A stretch of 64,000 nucleotides of DNA from Lysobacter antibioticus (GTDB lineage Bacteria; Pseudomonadota; Gammaproteobacteria; Xanthomonadales; Xanthomonadaceae). Shown in pieces: positions 55,332 to 62,566 of this stretch (its first letter is position 1; every line of letters starts with the position of its first letter). The stretch covers positions 1 through 64,000 of the forward strand of contig NZ_JMTZ01000068.1 in the NCBI RefSeq assembly GCF_000731095.1, read 5' to 3'. Both the position numbers and the translations under genes were made by a program. The notes beneath the pieces were generated by a model, which ran no database searches, was not told the origin of the DNA, and saw only the letters and a program-made list of their open reading frames with translations.

Positions 55332-55889
55332 ATGACCATCATCCTCACCGACTTCGCCCGCGCCCGCCTGTTCCCGCGCGAGCCGCGCCGCAACACCATC
55401 CAGGACATCACCCCCGAACAGTTCGAGCGCCACCTCAACGACGCGCCGCCGCTGCAGGTGCTCGACGGCTACGCCCCGTTCTGCAAACTGCACGTGCACC
55501 GCAATTGGACCAGCACCCGCTGCCTCGCGGTGCCGATCACCGAGGCCAACCGCCAGCTGCTGCGTTCGGACTACGACGCCCGCACCAAGGACGAACTGCC
55601 GGTGCTGGTGCGCTGGTTCGAAGGCCTCGACCCGCCGGTGGCCGAATACCTCATCGTCATCCTCTACAGCCGCGAACAACTGGCCAAGGAAGGCACCGTC
55701 ACCGATGCCGACTGGGGTGTGGTCGGCTGCATGTACACCGCCGAACCCGTCGAAACCCCGATGGCCCCGATCACCATGATGCGCAACGCCCTGGGCGTGG
55801 AAGAGGGCGGCTCCGGCGTGCCGCTGGACCGCGAGGCTTACCGCCGCAGCGTCGCGTTCTGGAGCACGCACGCCAACTGGCGCGGCTAA
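55332..55889 (+). CDS. DUF3228 family protein
   Basis: 185 residues from ATG 55332. Pattern of the DUF3228 family: TPEQFERHLNDAPPLQVLDGYAPFCKLHV, TEANRQLLRSDYDARTKDELPVLVRWFEG, YLIVILYSREQLAKEG, and GVVGCMYTAEPVETPMAPITMMRNALGVEEGGSGVPLDREAYRRSVAFW. No function is known. It is soluble with no signal peptide. It stands alone between a repeat cluster and the GFA gene 82 bp downstream. Confidence 0.75.
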   Translation: MTIILTDFARARLFPREPRRNTIQDITPEQFERHLNDAPPLQVLDGYAPFCKLHVHRNWTSTRCLAVPITEANRQLLRSDYDARTKDELPVLVRWFEGLDPPVAEYLIVILYSREQLAKEGTVTDADWGVVGCMYTAEPVETPMAPITMMRNALGVEEGGSGVPLDREAYRRSVAFWSTHANWRG

Positions 55890-55970
55890 GGCACTTCCCG
55901 CGGCCAGCGGTTGCAGCGCCGCAGCGTTCGTCGTAAACAAGGCGTCGGTCGACTTCGAACGAGGTGCCCC

Positions 55971-56363
55971 ATGGATCGATACACCGGCGGCTGCTGGTGC
56001 GGCAACGTCCGCATCGTGGCCACGGGCCGCCCCTACCGGGTCGGCCTGTGCCACTGCCTCGATTGCCGCAAACACCACGGCGCCCTGTTCCACGCCTCGG
56101 CGATCTTTCCCGAAGAAGCAGTGATCGTCGAAGGCGAAACCCGCGATTACAGAGGCCGGCACTTCTGCCCGCACTGCGGCTCGCCCGTGTTCGGCCGCAG
56201 CGGCGACGAAGTCGAAGTGAACCTGGGCGCATTGGACGCCCCCGACCAATTCCAACCGACGTATGAGCTGTGGACCGTGCGCCGCGAATCCTGGCTGCCG
56301 CCGTTTCCGCTGCTGCGGCATTACGAACGCAATCGCGAAGGCCTGACCCGCTTCGAGGAATAA
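55971..56363 (+). CDS. GFA/CENP-V domain protein
   Basis: 130 residues from ATG 55971. Zinc-binding GFA fold: YTGGCWCGNVRI (CxC), GLCHCLDCRKHHGALF (CxxC-type second site), HFCPHCGSPVF (third site), and a C-terminal basic part. The family includes glutathione-dependent formaldehyde-activating enzymes, but most members have unknown substrates. The ribosome site aacgagg precedes the ATG. Confidence 0.85.
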   Translation: MDRYTGGCWCGNVRIVATGRPYRVGLCHCLDCRKHHGALFHASAIFPEEAVIVEGETRDYRGRHFCPHCGSPVFGRSGDEVEVNLGALDAPDQFQPTYELWTVRRESWLPPFPLLRHYERNREGLTRFEE

Positions 56364-56577
56364 GTGCGGGAGGTCGGTTGGTACATTAGTCGCGCACGGC
56401 GAACGTCGCACACAGACTCGAATCGACATAACCGCAACCCGTGGTTGCGCATAACCTGCATTCGGCAAAAATAATCGAGAAATCTGCGGCGATAACCGCA
56501 CGCGGGGCTTGCAACCAAGCCCCGGAATAGGGGACTTTTATCCGGCCCCAATGCCCCACTCAGGAAGAGGACGCCGC

Positions 56578-56934
56578 ATGTGGATATTCAAGGCCAAGCT
56601 GACGCCCCCGGAAGTCCCGCTCAGGTTGCGCGAATTGCTCAAGGACTACCCGGGGCATGTCGAAAACTTACAAACAGTTTTGAATGAATTCGCAGCGCCG
56701 ACGCCCCGAGTGCAGCCGTTGGACGAGGCCATCTGGGCACTTCAGAACCGGCTCGACTGTTTCCTTCAAGAGGCCGTTCGACAGCTTGAAGCCGCGCGGG
56801 CCGACGGAAACCCCGTGTTGTTCGACGCGGCCGAACGCGCAAGATCGACGATGGGCCGCGCGCTCTTGAGCTTCGACAGCGATCCTGACGGGCTTGGGCG
56901 TTACTTCAAGCTGCACAAGAAGGCATTCGAATGA
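56578..56934 (+). CDS. Probable partner (antitoxin) of the zeta toxin
   Basis: 118 residues from ATG 56578 (MWIFKAKLTPPE) with aggaagagg 7 bp upstream. Helical and acidic (DEAIWALQNRLDCFLQEAVRQLEAARADGN), no family recognised and no clear match to the epsilon antitoxin (about 90 residues). Its stop overlaps the zeta-toxin start by 4 bp (ATGA), the arrangement of a toxin-antitoxin operon with antitoxin first. The antitoxin role is inferred from position only. Confidence 0.5.
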   Translation: MWIFKAKLTPPEVPLRLRELLKDYPGHVENLQTVLNEFAAPTPRVQPLDEAIWALQNRLDCFLQEAVRQLEAARADGNPVLFDAAERARSTMGRALLSFDSDPDGLGRYFKLHKKAFE

Positions 56935-57743
56935 CCTCCCAAGAGCGCGCGTTGGACATAAGGATCGGCGAGATGATTTTCTGGGATCGGATCGTTCCCG
57001 ATAGCGGCATGGAGCAGGCCGCATCCCACTCCCAACCCAAGGCGATCTTCTTGGTGGGCCAGCCGGGCGCAGGGAAAAGCGCCCTGATAGGCATGGCGAA
57101 AGCAGACCTGGGCCATGATCCGATCATGATCGACCCGGACAGGCTCCGCAGCTATTGGCCGGATGTGCGTGAACTGCGCAATGCGAGCCCATACACCTGG
57201 CCTCTCGATACCGACCATGATGTCGGTCTATGGGCCGCCGCCTTGCAAGAGGTGGCGGTTCGAGGCCGTAAAAACATCATCATCGATACCACGTTGAGCG
57301 ACGCGGAAAGCCTGCTCGGCCAGATACGGTTCCTGCAGGTCGAGAGCTATGAAGTTCAAGTCCGAGTGGTGGCCGTGCATAGATTGGAGAGCGAACTCGC
57401 CGTCGATGCGCGCTTCCTGAGTGGCTTCCTCAGGGACGGTCACGGTCTTTATCACCAAGAAACCTTTCGTAAGCAGTGCTACGAGAACATGCCAAGCAAC
57501 TTGGACCGTGTGCGCGGTCAATCAGAAATCCCGATCCGCATCTTCAATTGCGATGGCCTGGAGATCTATGACGGCCGCATCAACCCAGCGCCGCCCGGAG
57601 CGGTGCTCGAGCAAGCCCGCGAGGCCCGGCTTGCCGATCCAAAAGTCACCAAGGCAGTGCATAGGGGGTTGAAAAAGCAATCGGCCCTGCATCGCGACCT
57701 TCCCAAGATACTCGCTCGCATGACCGAGCCGCCGATGCCATGA
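56931..57743 (+). CDS. Zeta-toxin family kinase
   Basis: 270 residues. P-loop kinase fold: Walker A GQPGAGKS at 43-50, PIMIDPDRLRSYWPDVREL (substrate-binding region, zeta-like), IIDTTLSDAESLLGQIRFL, VAVHRLESELAVDARFL, and a Walker-like C-terminal region. Zeta toxins phosphorylate UDP-N-acetylglucosamine and block peptidoglycan synthesis. The N-terminal 35 residues lack a signal peptide. It is the second gene of an overlapping pair. The end is followed by an 80-bp AT-rich gap and a broken XVIPCD-like fragment. Confidence 0.87.
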   Translation: MTSQERALDIRIGEMIFWDRIVPDSGMEQAASHSQPKAIFLVGQPGAGKSALIGMAKADLGHDPIMIDPDRLRSYWPDVRELRNASPYTWPLDTDHDVGLWAAALQEVAVRGRKNIIIDTTLSDAESLLGQIRFLQVESYEVQVRVVAVHRLESELAVDARFLSGFLRDGHGLYHQETFRKQCYENMPSNLDRVRGQSEIPIRIFNCDGLEIYDGRINPAPPGAVLEQAREARLADPKVTKAVHRGLKKQSALHRDLPKILARMTEPPMP

Positions 57744-57823
57744 GGTGGAAGTTTTGATGTCGGATTGATTCCTTTCGAGGTTCTGTTCAGATTGCTTGAA
57801 CTTGGGATCAACAAAGCGAGCGC

Positions 57824-58146
57824 ATGACCGCCAGTGCCCTGGCCCTGGCGGTGGAGAAAAAGTTCGACCCCAAGGACGACATCCGCCTGGTCTTCAACCC
57901 ACCCACCGCGAACCTGGCCCCGGGCGAGATGGTGCACGTCTACCGCGTCGGCCACGCCAACCCCGACCCCGCCGCACACCTTGCCAGTATGAAGACCGCC
58001 GACGCCCTGTCGACCCGGTGGAAGACCGCTACAAGCAAGTGGAAACGACGCGGTTGGCGCAGAGCGAGCAGACGCAGCGAGAGCAGTGGGAGCAGGCGCG
58101 GAGTCAGTGGGTTACAGGGCAGGGTGGGCCTAGAATGATGGCGTGA
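57824..58146 (+). pseudogene. Frameshifted remnant of an XVIPCD-like C-terminal domain
   Basis: One frame from ATG 57824 reads TASALALAVEKKFDPKDDIR, ANLAPGEMVHVYRV, DPAAHLASMKTADALST, and then becomes nonsense. The next frame continues PVEDRYKQVETTRLAQSEQTQREQWEQARSQ and stops at 58146. Loss of one C near 58016 explains the switch. The rejoined text resembles XVIPCD (VirD4-interacting) C-termini of Xanthomonadales type IV effectors: a central strand pair, 'dPahh...kTa.A...PVE', and a Gln-rich end. The 5' part of the original gene is missing, or it was once joined to the zeta toxin, now in another frame. Function lost. Confidence 0.6.
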
Positions 58147-58547
58147 TGAGGTGTTGTTTGCTCAGCTGCTTAGGCAGCTAGATAGGCCGTCGAGCTCAGA
58201 TTACGGGAAAGGTAACAACGGCGAATTGCCCGCGCTCCCGCTGAGATCGAGGCATTGTCCCAGGAGCACATCCGCAGTTGCCGTAGTGTCGTCGACGTGC
58301 AGGCGCTAGAGGTCAATTCAATCGAAGGCCGCATGAGTGACCGGAAAAACGTGTGTTCTTCGTTAATGGATCCTGTAAGGACAGATTAATTGAGGCAACA
58401 TACTCATGTGCCAGAGGGTGTTGATAAAAAGCGCAGGCATAATGCGCGATAAATTTCTCGGGGTGTCCCTGTTCAGGTCAGCCAAAGGCTCGCTCTTAGC
58501 GAGCTTTTTTGTGCCCGTAGTTTACTGGGGTGGGTAAGGGGAGGAGC
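58147..58547. other. Spacer at the start of the AT-rich segment
   Basis: No gene was found. A 6-bp hairpin (agctgc / gcagct) lies at 58164-58179 and an intrinsic terminator at 58488-58510. Base composition drops from here to 61.1 kb. The terminator has no obvious gene before it other than the broken XVIPCD fragment. Confidence 0.5.
58488..58510 (+). terminator. Intrinsic terminator upstream of the DUF6119 gene
   Basis: 7-bp stem (gctcgct / agcgagc) with loop ctt, followed by six T residues. It would insulate the following operon from upstream transcripts. Confidence 0.85.
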
Positions 58548-60107
58548 ATGAAGCGTCCGCTTTCGCTGAATGTATATCTTCTTGAGAAGGGGGTAGTCCC
58601 GTTCAAAGAGATAGATCTGGCAGGCTTCAGGCCTTTGTTTCGAGTGCCGGTTGGCCGTAATAATTACTCGGATCTATATTACAAAATGAGCGGTGCTGAG
58701 CCTGATTGGCTTAAGTCGCTAAAGTTTGCGGCGGGGTATTTAGGAGATGCCGGGCAATCTTCGTCGCCGCAAGCATTGTTATTTTTTCGTAAAAAGCAGC
58801 GTTGGTTCGTAATTACTTTTGGTCACGCGTGGCAAAAAGTCGCTAATGCGAAGGTTGTGCCGGATTTTGGAACAAGATGTGTTCTTAATATAGCTGAGCA
58901 GAATTCATTAGTCTCTATTCGACGTGACAGAATTGCGGACTCATCCATCCAGGCAATAGAGCAAATACCAGACACTGACGATATTAGTCGCTTTGGACTT
59001 GACGTTGAGCAGGACATGCTGCGTGGAGTCAAGGCTAAGGTTGATGGGTCTTACAAGTTCGGCAATACAGTCGTAGGAGGCGATTCTTTCAAAGGGACGA
59101 TAGATCTCGCCGACGACGACATTGCCTCTTTTTGCAGGCGAATTCTCCGTCAGCATGGGATGGATGCAGTTTCGAAAAATTTTAGTTGGTTTGGGAAGAT
59201 AAAGCCGGTTTTGGACGGTGGTGTAATTGCGGGGTTGGAGAAAAGATTGGTTCGTGCGCTTTCGTTGCGAGTTAAATCGATTACCTTATCAATTCCTGAC
59301 TTCTTGGCTTGGGATGAGTACGATATTTTTTCGTACGCTAAAGCGGGGCGGAAGCATATGCCGGTATCAGAGCCGTTGGATCCAATAGACTGGCGCAATG
59401 CACATGTACATGGAAGCGTTACAAAGGCAGTGCTTGATGCTGCTTTTGTTTATGCTTATAAAACTGGGAATAATCATCTCATTACAAAGTGGCCACTCAG
59501 AAGGTGCATAAATGCAACTATAAAATTTGGATCCGGCAAATACATTACTCAGAATGGGAAGTGGTACAAAGTAGATTCAAATTTTGTTGAAGAAGTCGCA
59601 AGGGCTGTTGCCGACATCGATGTGGATAATATCGCTTTCCCAAGGCTTAAGTCCGGTGAGAGTGAGAGGGGGTATAATGAGCGAATGGGCAGGGATTTCG
59701 CTTCAAGATATTTCTATCTGGATAGGAAGCTGCTACATGTTACGGGGCGCAGCTCTATCGAGGTTTGCGATTTGCTGCGATTCGATGGGGCAATGGTCTG
59801 TGTTAAATCTTGGGGCGGAAAATCGCAACACCTTAGTCATTTATTTCAGCAGGCAGTCGTTGCTGGGCAGCTAGTGGCATCTCATCCGCCTTTTGTTGCT
59901 GCTGTGGGTGATATTGTCGACCGACCAGGTTTTAATGCGGTGTGGTTTCGCGAAAGTGCGAAACGGTCGGATGCGACAATCGTGCTGGCGACCATGAGAG
60001 GGGTCGCAAAAGAAAAGTTGCCTTTCTTTGCTCAGGTTGGTCTCGTTATGTGCGTCAGGAATCTTAAGCAAATGCGCTACTCCGTCAAATATGCGGCCAT
60101 AAAATAA
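58548..60107 (+). CDS. TIGR04141/DUF6119 sporadically distributed protein
   Basis: 519 residues from ATG 58548, which follows aaggggagga; GTG 58530 is an alternative. Family traits: start LSLNVYLLEKG, FVITFGHAWQKV, DFGTRCVLNIAEQNSLVSIRR, FGLDVEQDMLRGVK, and the conserved end VTGRSSIEVCDLLR, VCVKSWGGKSQHLSHLF. The last segment (E..CDL...VxVK) has the spacing of a PD-(D/E)XK nuclease core, but this is inference. Members of TIGR04141 occur patchily and have no settled function. The gene is AT-richer than its surroundings, so transfer is likely. It pairs with the DUF6615-like gene 21 bp downstream. Confidence 0.85.
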   Translation: MKRPLSLNVYLLEKGVVPFKEIDLAGFRPLFRVPVGRNNYSDLYYKMSGAEPDWLKSLKFAAGYLGDAGQSSSPQALLFFRKKQRWFVITFGHAWQKVANAKVVPDFGTRCVLNIAEQNSLVSIRRDRIADSSIQAIEQIPDTDDISRFGLDVEQDMLRGVKAKVDGSYKFGNTVVGGDSFKGTIDLADDDIASFCRRILRQHGMDAVSKNFSWFGKIKPVLDGGVIAGLEKRLVRALSLRVKSITLSIPDFLAWDEYDIFSYAKAGRKHMPVSEPLDPIDWRNAHVHGSVTKAVLDAAFVYAYKTGNNHLITKWPLRRCINATIKFGSGKYITQNGKWYKVDSNFVEEVARAVADIDVDNIAFPRLKSGESERGYNERMGRDFASRYFYLDRKLLHVTGRSSIEVCDLLRFDGAMVCVKSWGGKSQHLSHLFQQAVVAGQLVASHPPFVAAVGDIVDRPGFNAVWFRESAKRSDATIVLATMRGVAKEKLPFFAQVGLVMCVRNLKQMRYSVKYAAIK

Positions 60108-60128
60108 TATGATTTGGTGGAGGGTGGA

Positions 60129-60998
60129 GTGCACTACACTTTAACGCCTGAGCAGCTAGCTCTCTTAGATGCTTCTCGTACTGTTTGGGCGAGACGTGCA
60201 GCAGTCAAGCGGCATCGCTTGCCATTTGGTGAGGAGTCAATTACTGAGACAATTCTTGGGGATCTGGCTAATAACTATCCAGGTGATTTGTCGATAATTG
60301 CCTTTAACAAGCGTGAAGAGGGAAGAGTTGGTGCAGACTGGGCTTGGGCGTTTATTAGTGCCGATGGTAAGTACTCAATTCCTATGCTTGTTCAGGCCAA
60401 GTTGCTCGATCTATCTGATGTGAATTATCCAGAGATCAGCCGAGCAATTGGCAGACGAAAGCCCGCTGTTCGGCAGATAGATCGACTAATAGCCTCGGCG
60501 GAAGAGCTTGGTTGGCCGGCGTTATATGCTTTTTATAACCATCTCGATGATCCGAGCCGTATCCCCTATAAATGTAGGTCTTTAGCTATGCAAGGCACTC
60601 AGATGCCCGAGTCATGGGGAATATCGATTGCGCACGCTGAGTCAGTGCGGGCTGCGCTCGATGACCAATCCTTTGATACACATAGAATGCATTCGATCGC
60701 TTTGCACTGTTTGCTATGTTCGCGTGGGTTGGGAATACGGCCCGCTTTCGGATCTCCAGAACTACTTTTAAATGGATTGGTACGGTTGCGAGACTTGGCG
60801 GAAGATAATGAAATAGGGATTAGTTCTATTTCATTGCTGCCGGACACGCTGTTCACTGAGTTGCCGCATATGTTTCGTGTTGCGCGAGATATGGCATCTG
60901 CTCAAAGCTTTTTTGAATACGAAACCTTGAGAGATGAGGTTGCGCAGCGGTATCCAGATATAGCCGGTGTCGTCATTTTTAGAGATGGAGTCGAATAG
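60129..60998 (+). CDS. DUF6615-like protein, putative PD-(D/E)XK fold
   Basis: 289 residues from GTG 60129 (HYTLTPEQLALLDASRTVW), with ggagg 6 bp upstream. GEESITETIL, FNKREEGRVGADWAWAF and LVQAKLL in this order match DUF6615 and have the layout of a PD-(D/E)XK site: Glu in the first helix, Asp in GADW, then QAK in place of ExK. LYAFYNHLDDPS and CRSLAMQG follow; the C-terminal half (LGIRPAFGSPELLLNGL) is helical. No signal peptide. It shares the low GC and codon habits of the upstream gene, so the two form one module. Nuclease activity is a hypothesis. Confidence 0.75.
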   Translation: MHYTLTPEQLALLDASRTVWARRAAVKRHRLPFGEESITETILGDLANNYPGDLSIIAFNKREEGRVGADWAWAFISADGKYSIPMLVQAKLLDLSDVNYPEISRAIGRRKPAVRQIDRLIASAEELGWPALYAFYNHLDDPSRIPYKCRSLAMQGTQMPESWGISIAHAESVRAALDDQSFDTHRMHSIALHCLLCSRGLGIRPAFGSPELLLNGLVRLRDLAEDNEIGISSISLLPDTLFTELPHMFRVARDMASAQSFFEYETLRDEVAQRYPDIAGVVIFRDGVE

Positions 60999-61101
60999 TG
61001 CTGGCTGGAAACCGAAAGATATTAGGATCAAAGTTATTCGAAGTCGCTTACTCGCTAGAACGACTAGAGAAGCGTCACATTAGGCTTCGTTTGGCCGTTT
61101 T

Positions 61102-61353
61102 CTAAGAGATCAAAACATTCGCCTCAAAGCGTTTTACGAATGTCGTCAGAGTTACGCCGCATATAGCGCAGTACTCTCGAAGCTGTATCAGATCTATCCT
61201 TTGGGTTCCGCCCTCGATCTTGCTTACATAGGACTGCGGCTTGCCCAGCGCCTCGGCGCAGGCTGCTTGGGTAAGGCCGGCTGCATTGCGCATTTCGCGG
61301 ATGAGTTGGGAGAGAACCTCGTTCTCTTTCGTGTAGAGCGTGCTGCTTGGCAT
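61102..61353 (-). CDS. XRE-family transcriptional regulator
   Basis: 83 residues. Helix-turn-helix: VLSQLIREMRNAAGLTQAACAEALGKPQSYVSKIEGGTQRI with the recognition helix at QSYVSKIE, then IDLIQLREYCAICGVTLTTFVKRFEA. It converges on the DUF6615-like gene and diverges from the XAC0095-like gene. An inverted repeat in its promoter (61402-61418) could be its own operator. Such small XRE proteins commonly control neighbouring accessory modules. Confidence 0.85.
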   Translation of the reverse strand: MPSSTLYTKENEVLSQLIREMRNAAGLTQAACAEALGKPQSYVSKIEGGTQRIDLIQLREYCAICGVTLTTFVKRFEANVLIS

Positions 61354-61401
61354 GGGTGCGGTTTCCGAAGGCCCGCACGAATGCTGTATCCTCTTTAAGA
61401 A

Positions 61402-61418
61402 TATTCAAAAATAGAATA
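61402..61418. promoter_or_regulatory. Inverted repeat in the XRE promoter region
   Basis: tattc and gaata (5 bp each) are separated by 7 bp of A/T in an AT-rich stretch between the XRE gene and the divergent XAC0095-like gene, where an operator and both promoters would be expected. Its role as operator is inferred from position only. Confidence 0.4.
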
Positions 61419-61459
61419 AAATCCTCTCGTCATGGATCAATGACCTTCGGGAGATGCTC

Positions 61460-61702
61460 ATGCGAAACGGAAGCCGCGCCCCTATTACCAAGCCTCACGA
61501 CTACCTGCTGCCCGCTACCGCCCAGCAGGTCCTAGCCCAGACTCGCGACCAGCTCCGCTTGCTGGCCCAGCTCACCGAGCCACAAGGCGAGGGTGGCCCC
61601 GACGTGATCTACCTCTCCGCACAGGCGCTTGCCGACTGCTTCGATCGCTTGGCCGACGATTTGGACCGAGTAGCCGAGGCTGTCAGCCCATCCGTGCCGT
61701 AG
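61460..61702 (+). CDS. XAC0095-like small protein
   Basis: 80 residues. ATG 61460 is preferred because gggag lies 6 bp upstream; an overlapping ATG is at 61454. Pattern HDYLLPATAQQVLAQTRDQLRLLAQLTEPQ, then VIYLSAQALADCFDRLADDLD matches the XAC0095 family of Xanthomonadaceae, of unknown role. The protein is helical and acidic. Higher GC than the preceding module marks the return to backbone-like DNA. Confidence 0.65.
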   Translation: MRNGSRAPITKPHDYLLPATAQQVLAQTRDQLRLLAQLTEPQGEGGPDVIYLSAQALADCFDRLADDLDRVAEAVSPSVP

Positions 61703-61796
61703 TACGTTCCATCCTGAGTGAGTGCAGTAGTCCGTCGCTCTGGACGGCCAAGCCGATACCCGATCAGAATCCCAACTCGCTCGATGGGAGTTCGTC

Positions 61797-62441
61797 ATGC
61801 CAAGCCGCACCGTCATCGTCGCAGGCGTAACCGGTCTAGTAGGCAGGGAGATTCTGGCCGGGCTGCTGGCCGACCCGAGCGTCGCCCTGGTCCACAGCCT
61901 CGGCCGCAGAATGCCGGCGGAGCAACATCCCAAACTAATGGCGCACGTCGTCGACTTCGCTGCCCTGCCTGATCTGCCACGCTCGGACGAGGTGTATCTG
62001 GCGTTGGGCACGACGATCAAGGTCGCCGGCAGCCAGGCGGCGTTTCGTGCCGTCGATTACGACGCCAACCTGACGGTGGCGACGGCGGCCTTAGCCGCGG
62101 GCGCCAAGCGGGTCGGGCTGGTCAGCGCGATGGGCGCCGATGCCAAGTCGAAGGTCTTCTACAGCCGGGTAAAAGGCGAACTGGAGGACGCCTTGGCGTC
62201 GATGCCGTTCGAGGGCATGGTCTTCGCCCGTCCATCATTGTTGGTCGGAGACCGTGAGGTGCTCGGGCAGCCGACCCGGCAGGGCGAGGTACTGGGCTCC
62301 GCGCTCGGCAAGGTAGTGGGGTTCCTGATCCCGGCGAACTACAAACCCATCGACGCGTCGGCGGTGGCCTCGGCTCTGCTCTCAGCGGTGCCGTCGGCCC
62401 AAGGCCGGACGGTCTTGCTGTCCGGTGCGATGCGGCGCTAG
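61797..62441 (+). CDS. NAD(P)-binding Rossmann (HTATIP2-like) oxidoreductase
   Basis: 214 residues. N-terminal nucleotide loop VAGVTGLVGREIL (GxxGxxG), LGTTIKVAGSQAAFRAVDYDANL, LVSAMGADAKSKVFYSRVKGELE with a YxxxK pair at the SDR catalytic position, FARPSLLVGDRE, and an ending typical of atypical SDRs. It matches the atypical SDR group of NAD(P)H-binding proteins related to HTATIP2. Substrate unknown. It is preceded by gggag and stands alone between the XAC0095-like gene and the XVIPCD gene. Confidence 0.85.
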   Translation: MPSRTVIVAGVTGLVGREILAGLLADPSVALVHSLGRRMPAEQHPKLMAHVVDFAALPDLPRSDEVYLALGTTIKVAGSQAAFRAVDYDANLTVATAALAAGAKRVGLVSAMGADAKSKVFYSRVKGELEDALASMPFEGMVFARPSLLVGDREVLGQPTRQGEVLGSALGKVVGFLIPANYKPIDASAVASALLSAVPSAQGRTVLLSGAMRR

Positions 62442-62566
62442 GTGCGTCCGCGGCCCTGAGTTGCCGTGGATGGAGGGCCGATTCGGCCTCCTTGTCATGG
62501 CAATCAAAGTGGTCGCTCGCCTGGGACGACCCGTTGCGGGGGCTTTAGGTGGACTCGGATACGGCC

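Noticed and set aside
60998-61105. A 35-codon frame after the DUF6615-like gene starting at an overlapping GTG
   Set aside because: Too short, no ribosome site and no protein-like pattern; more likely spacer.
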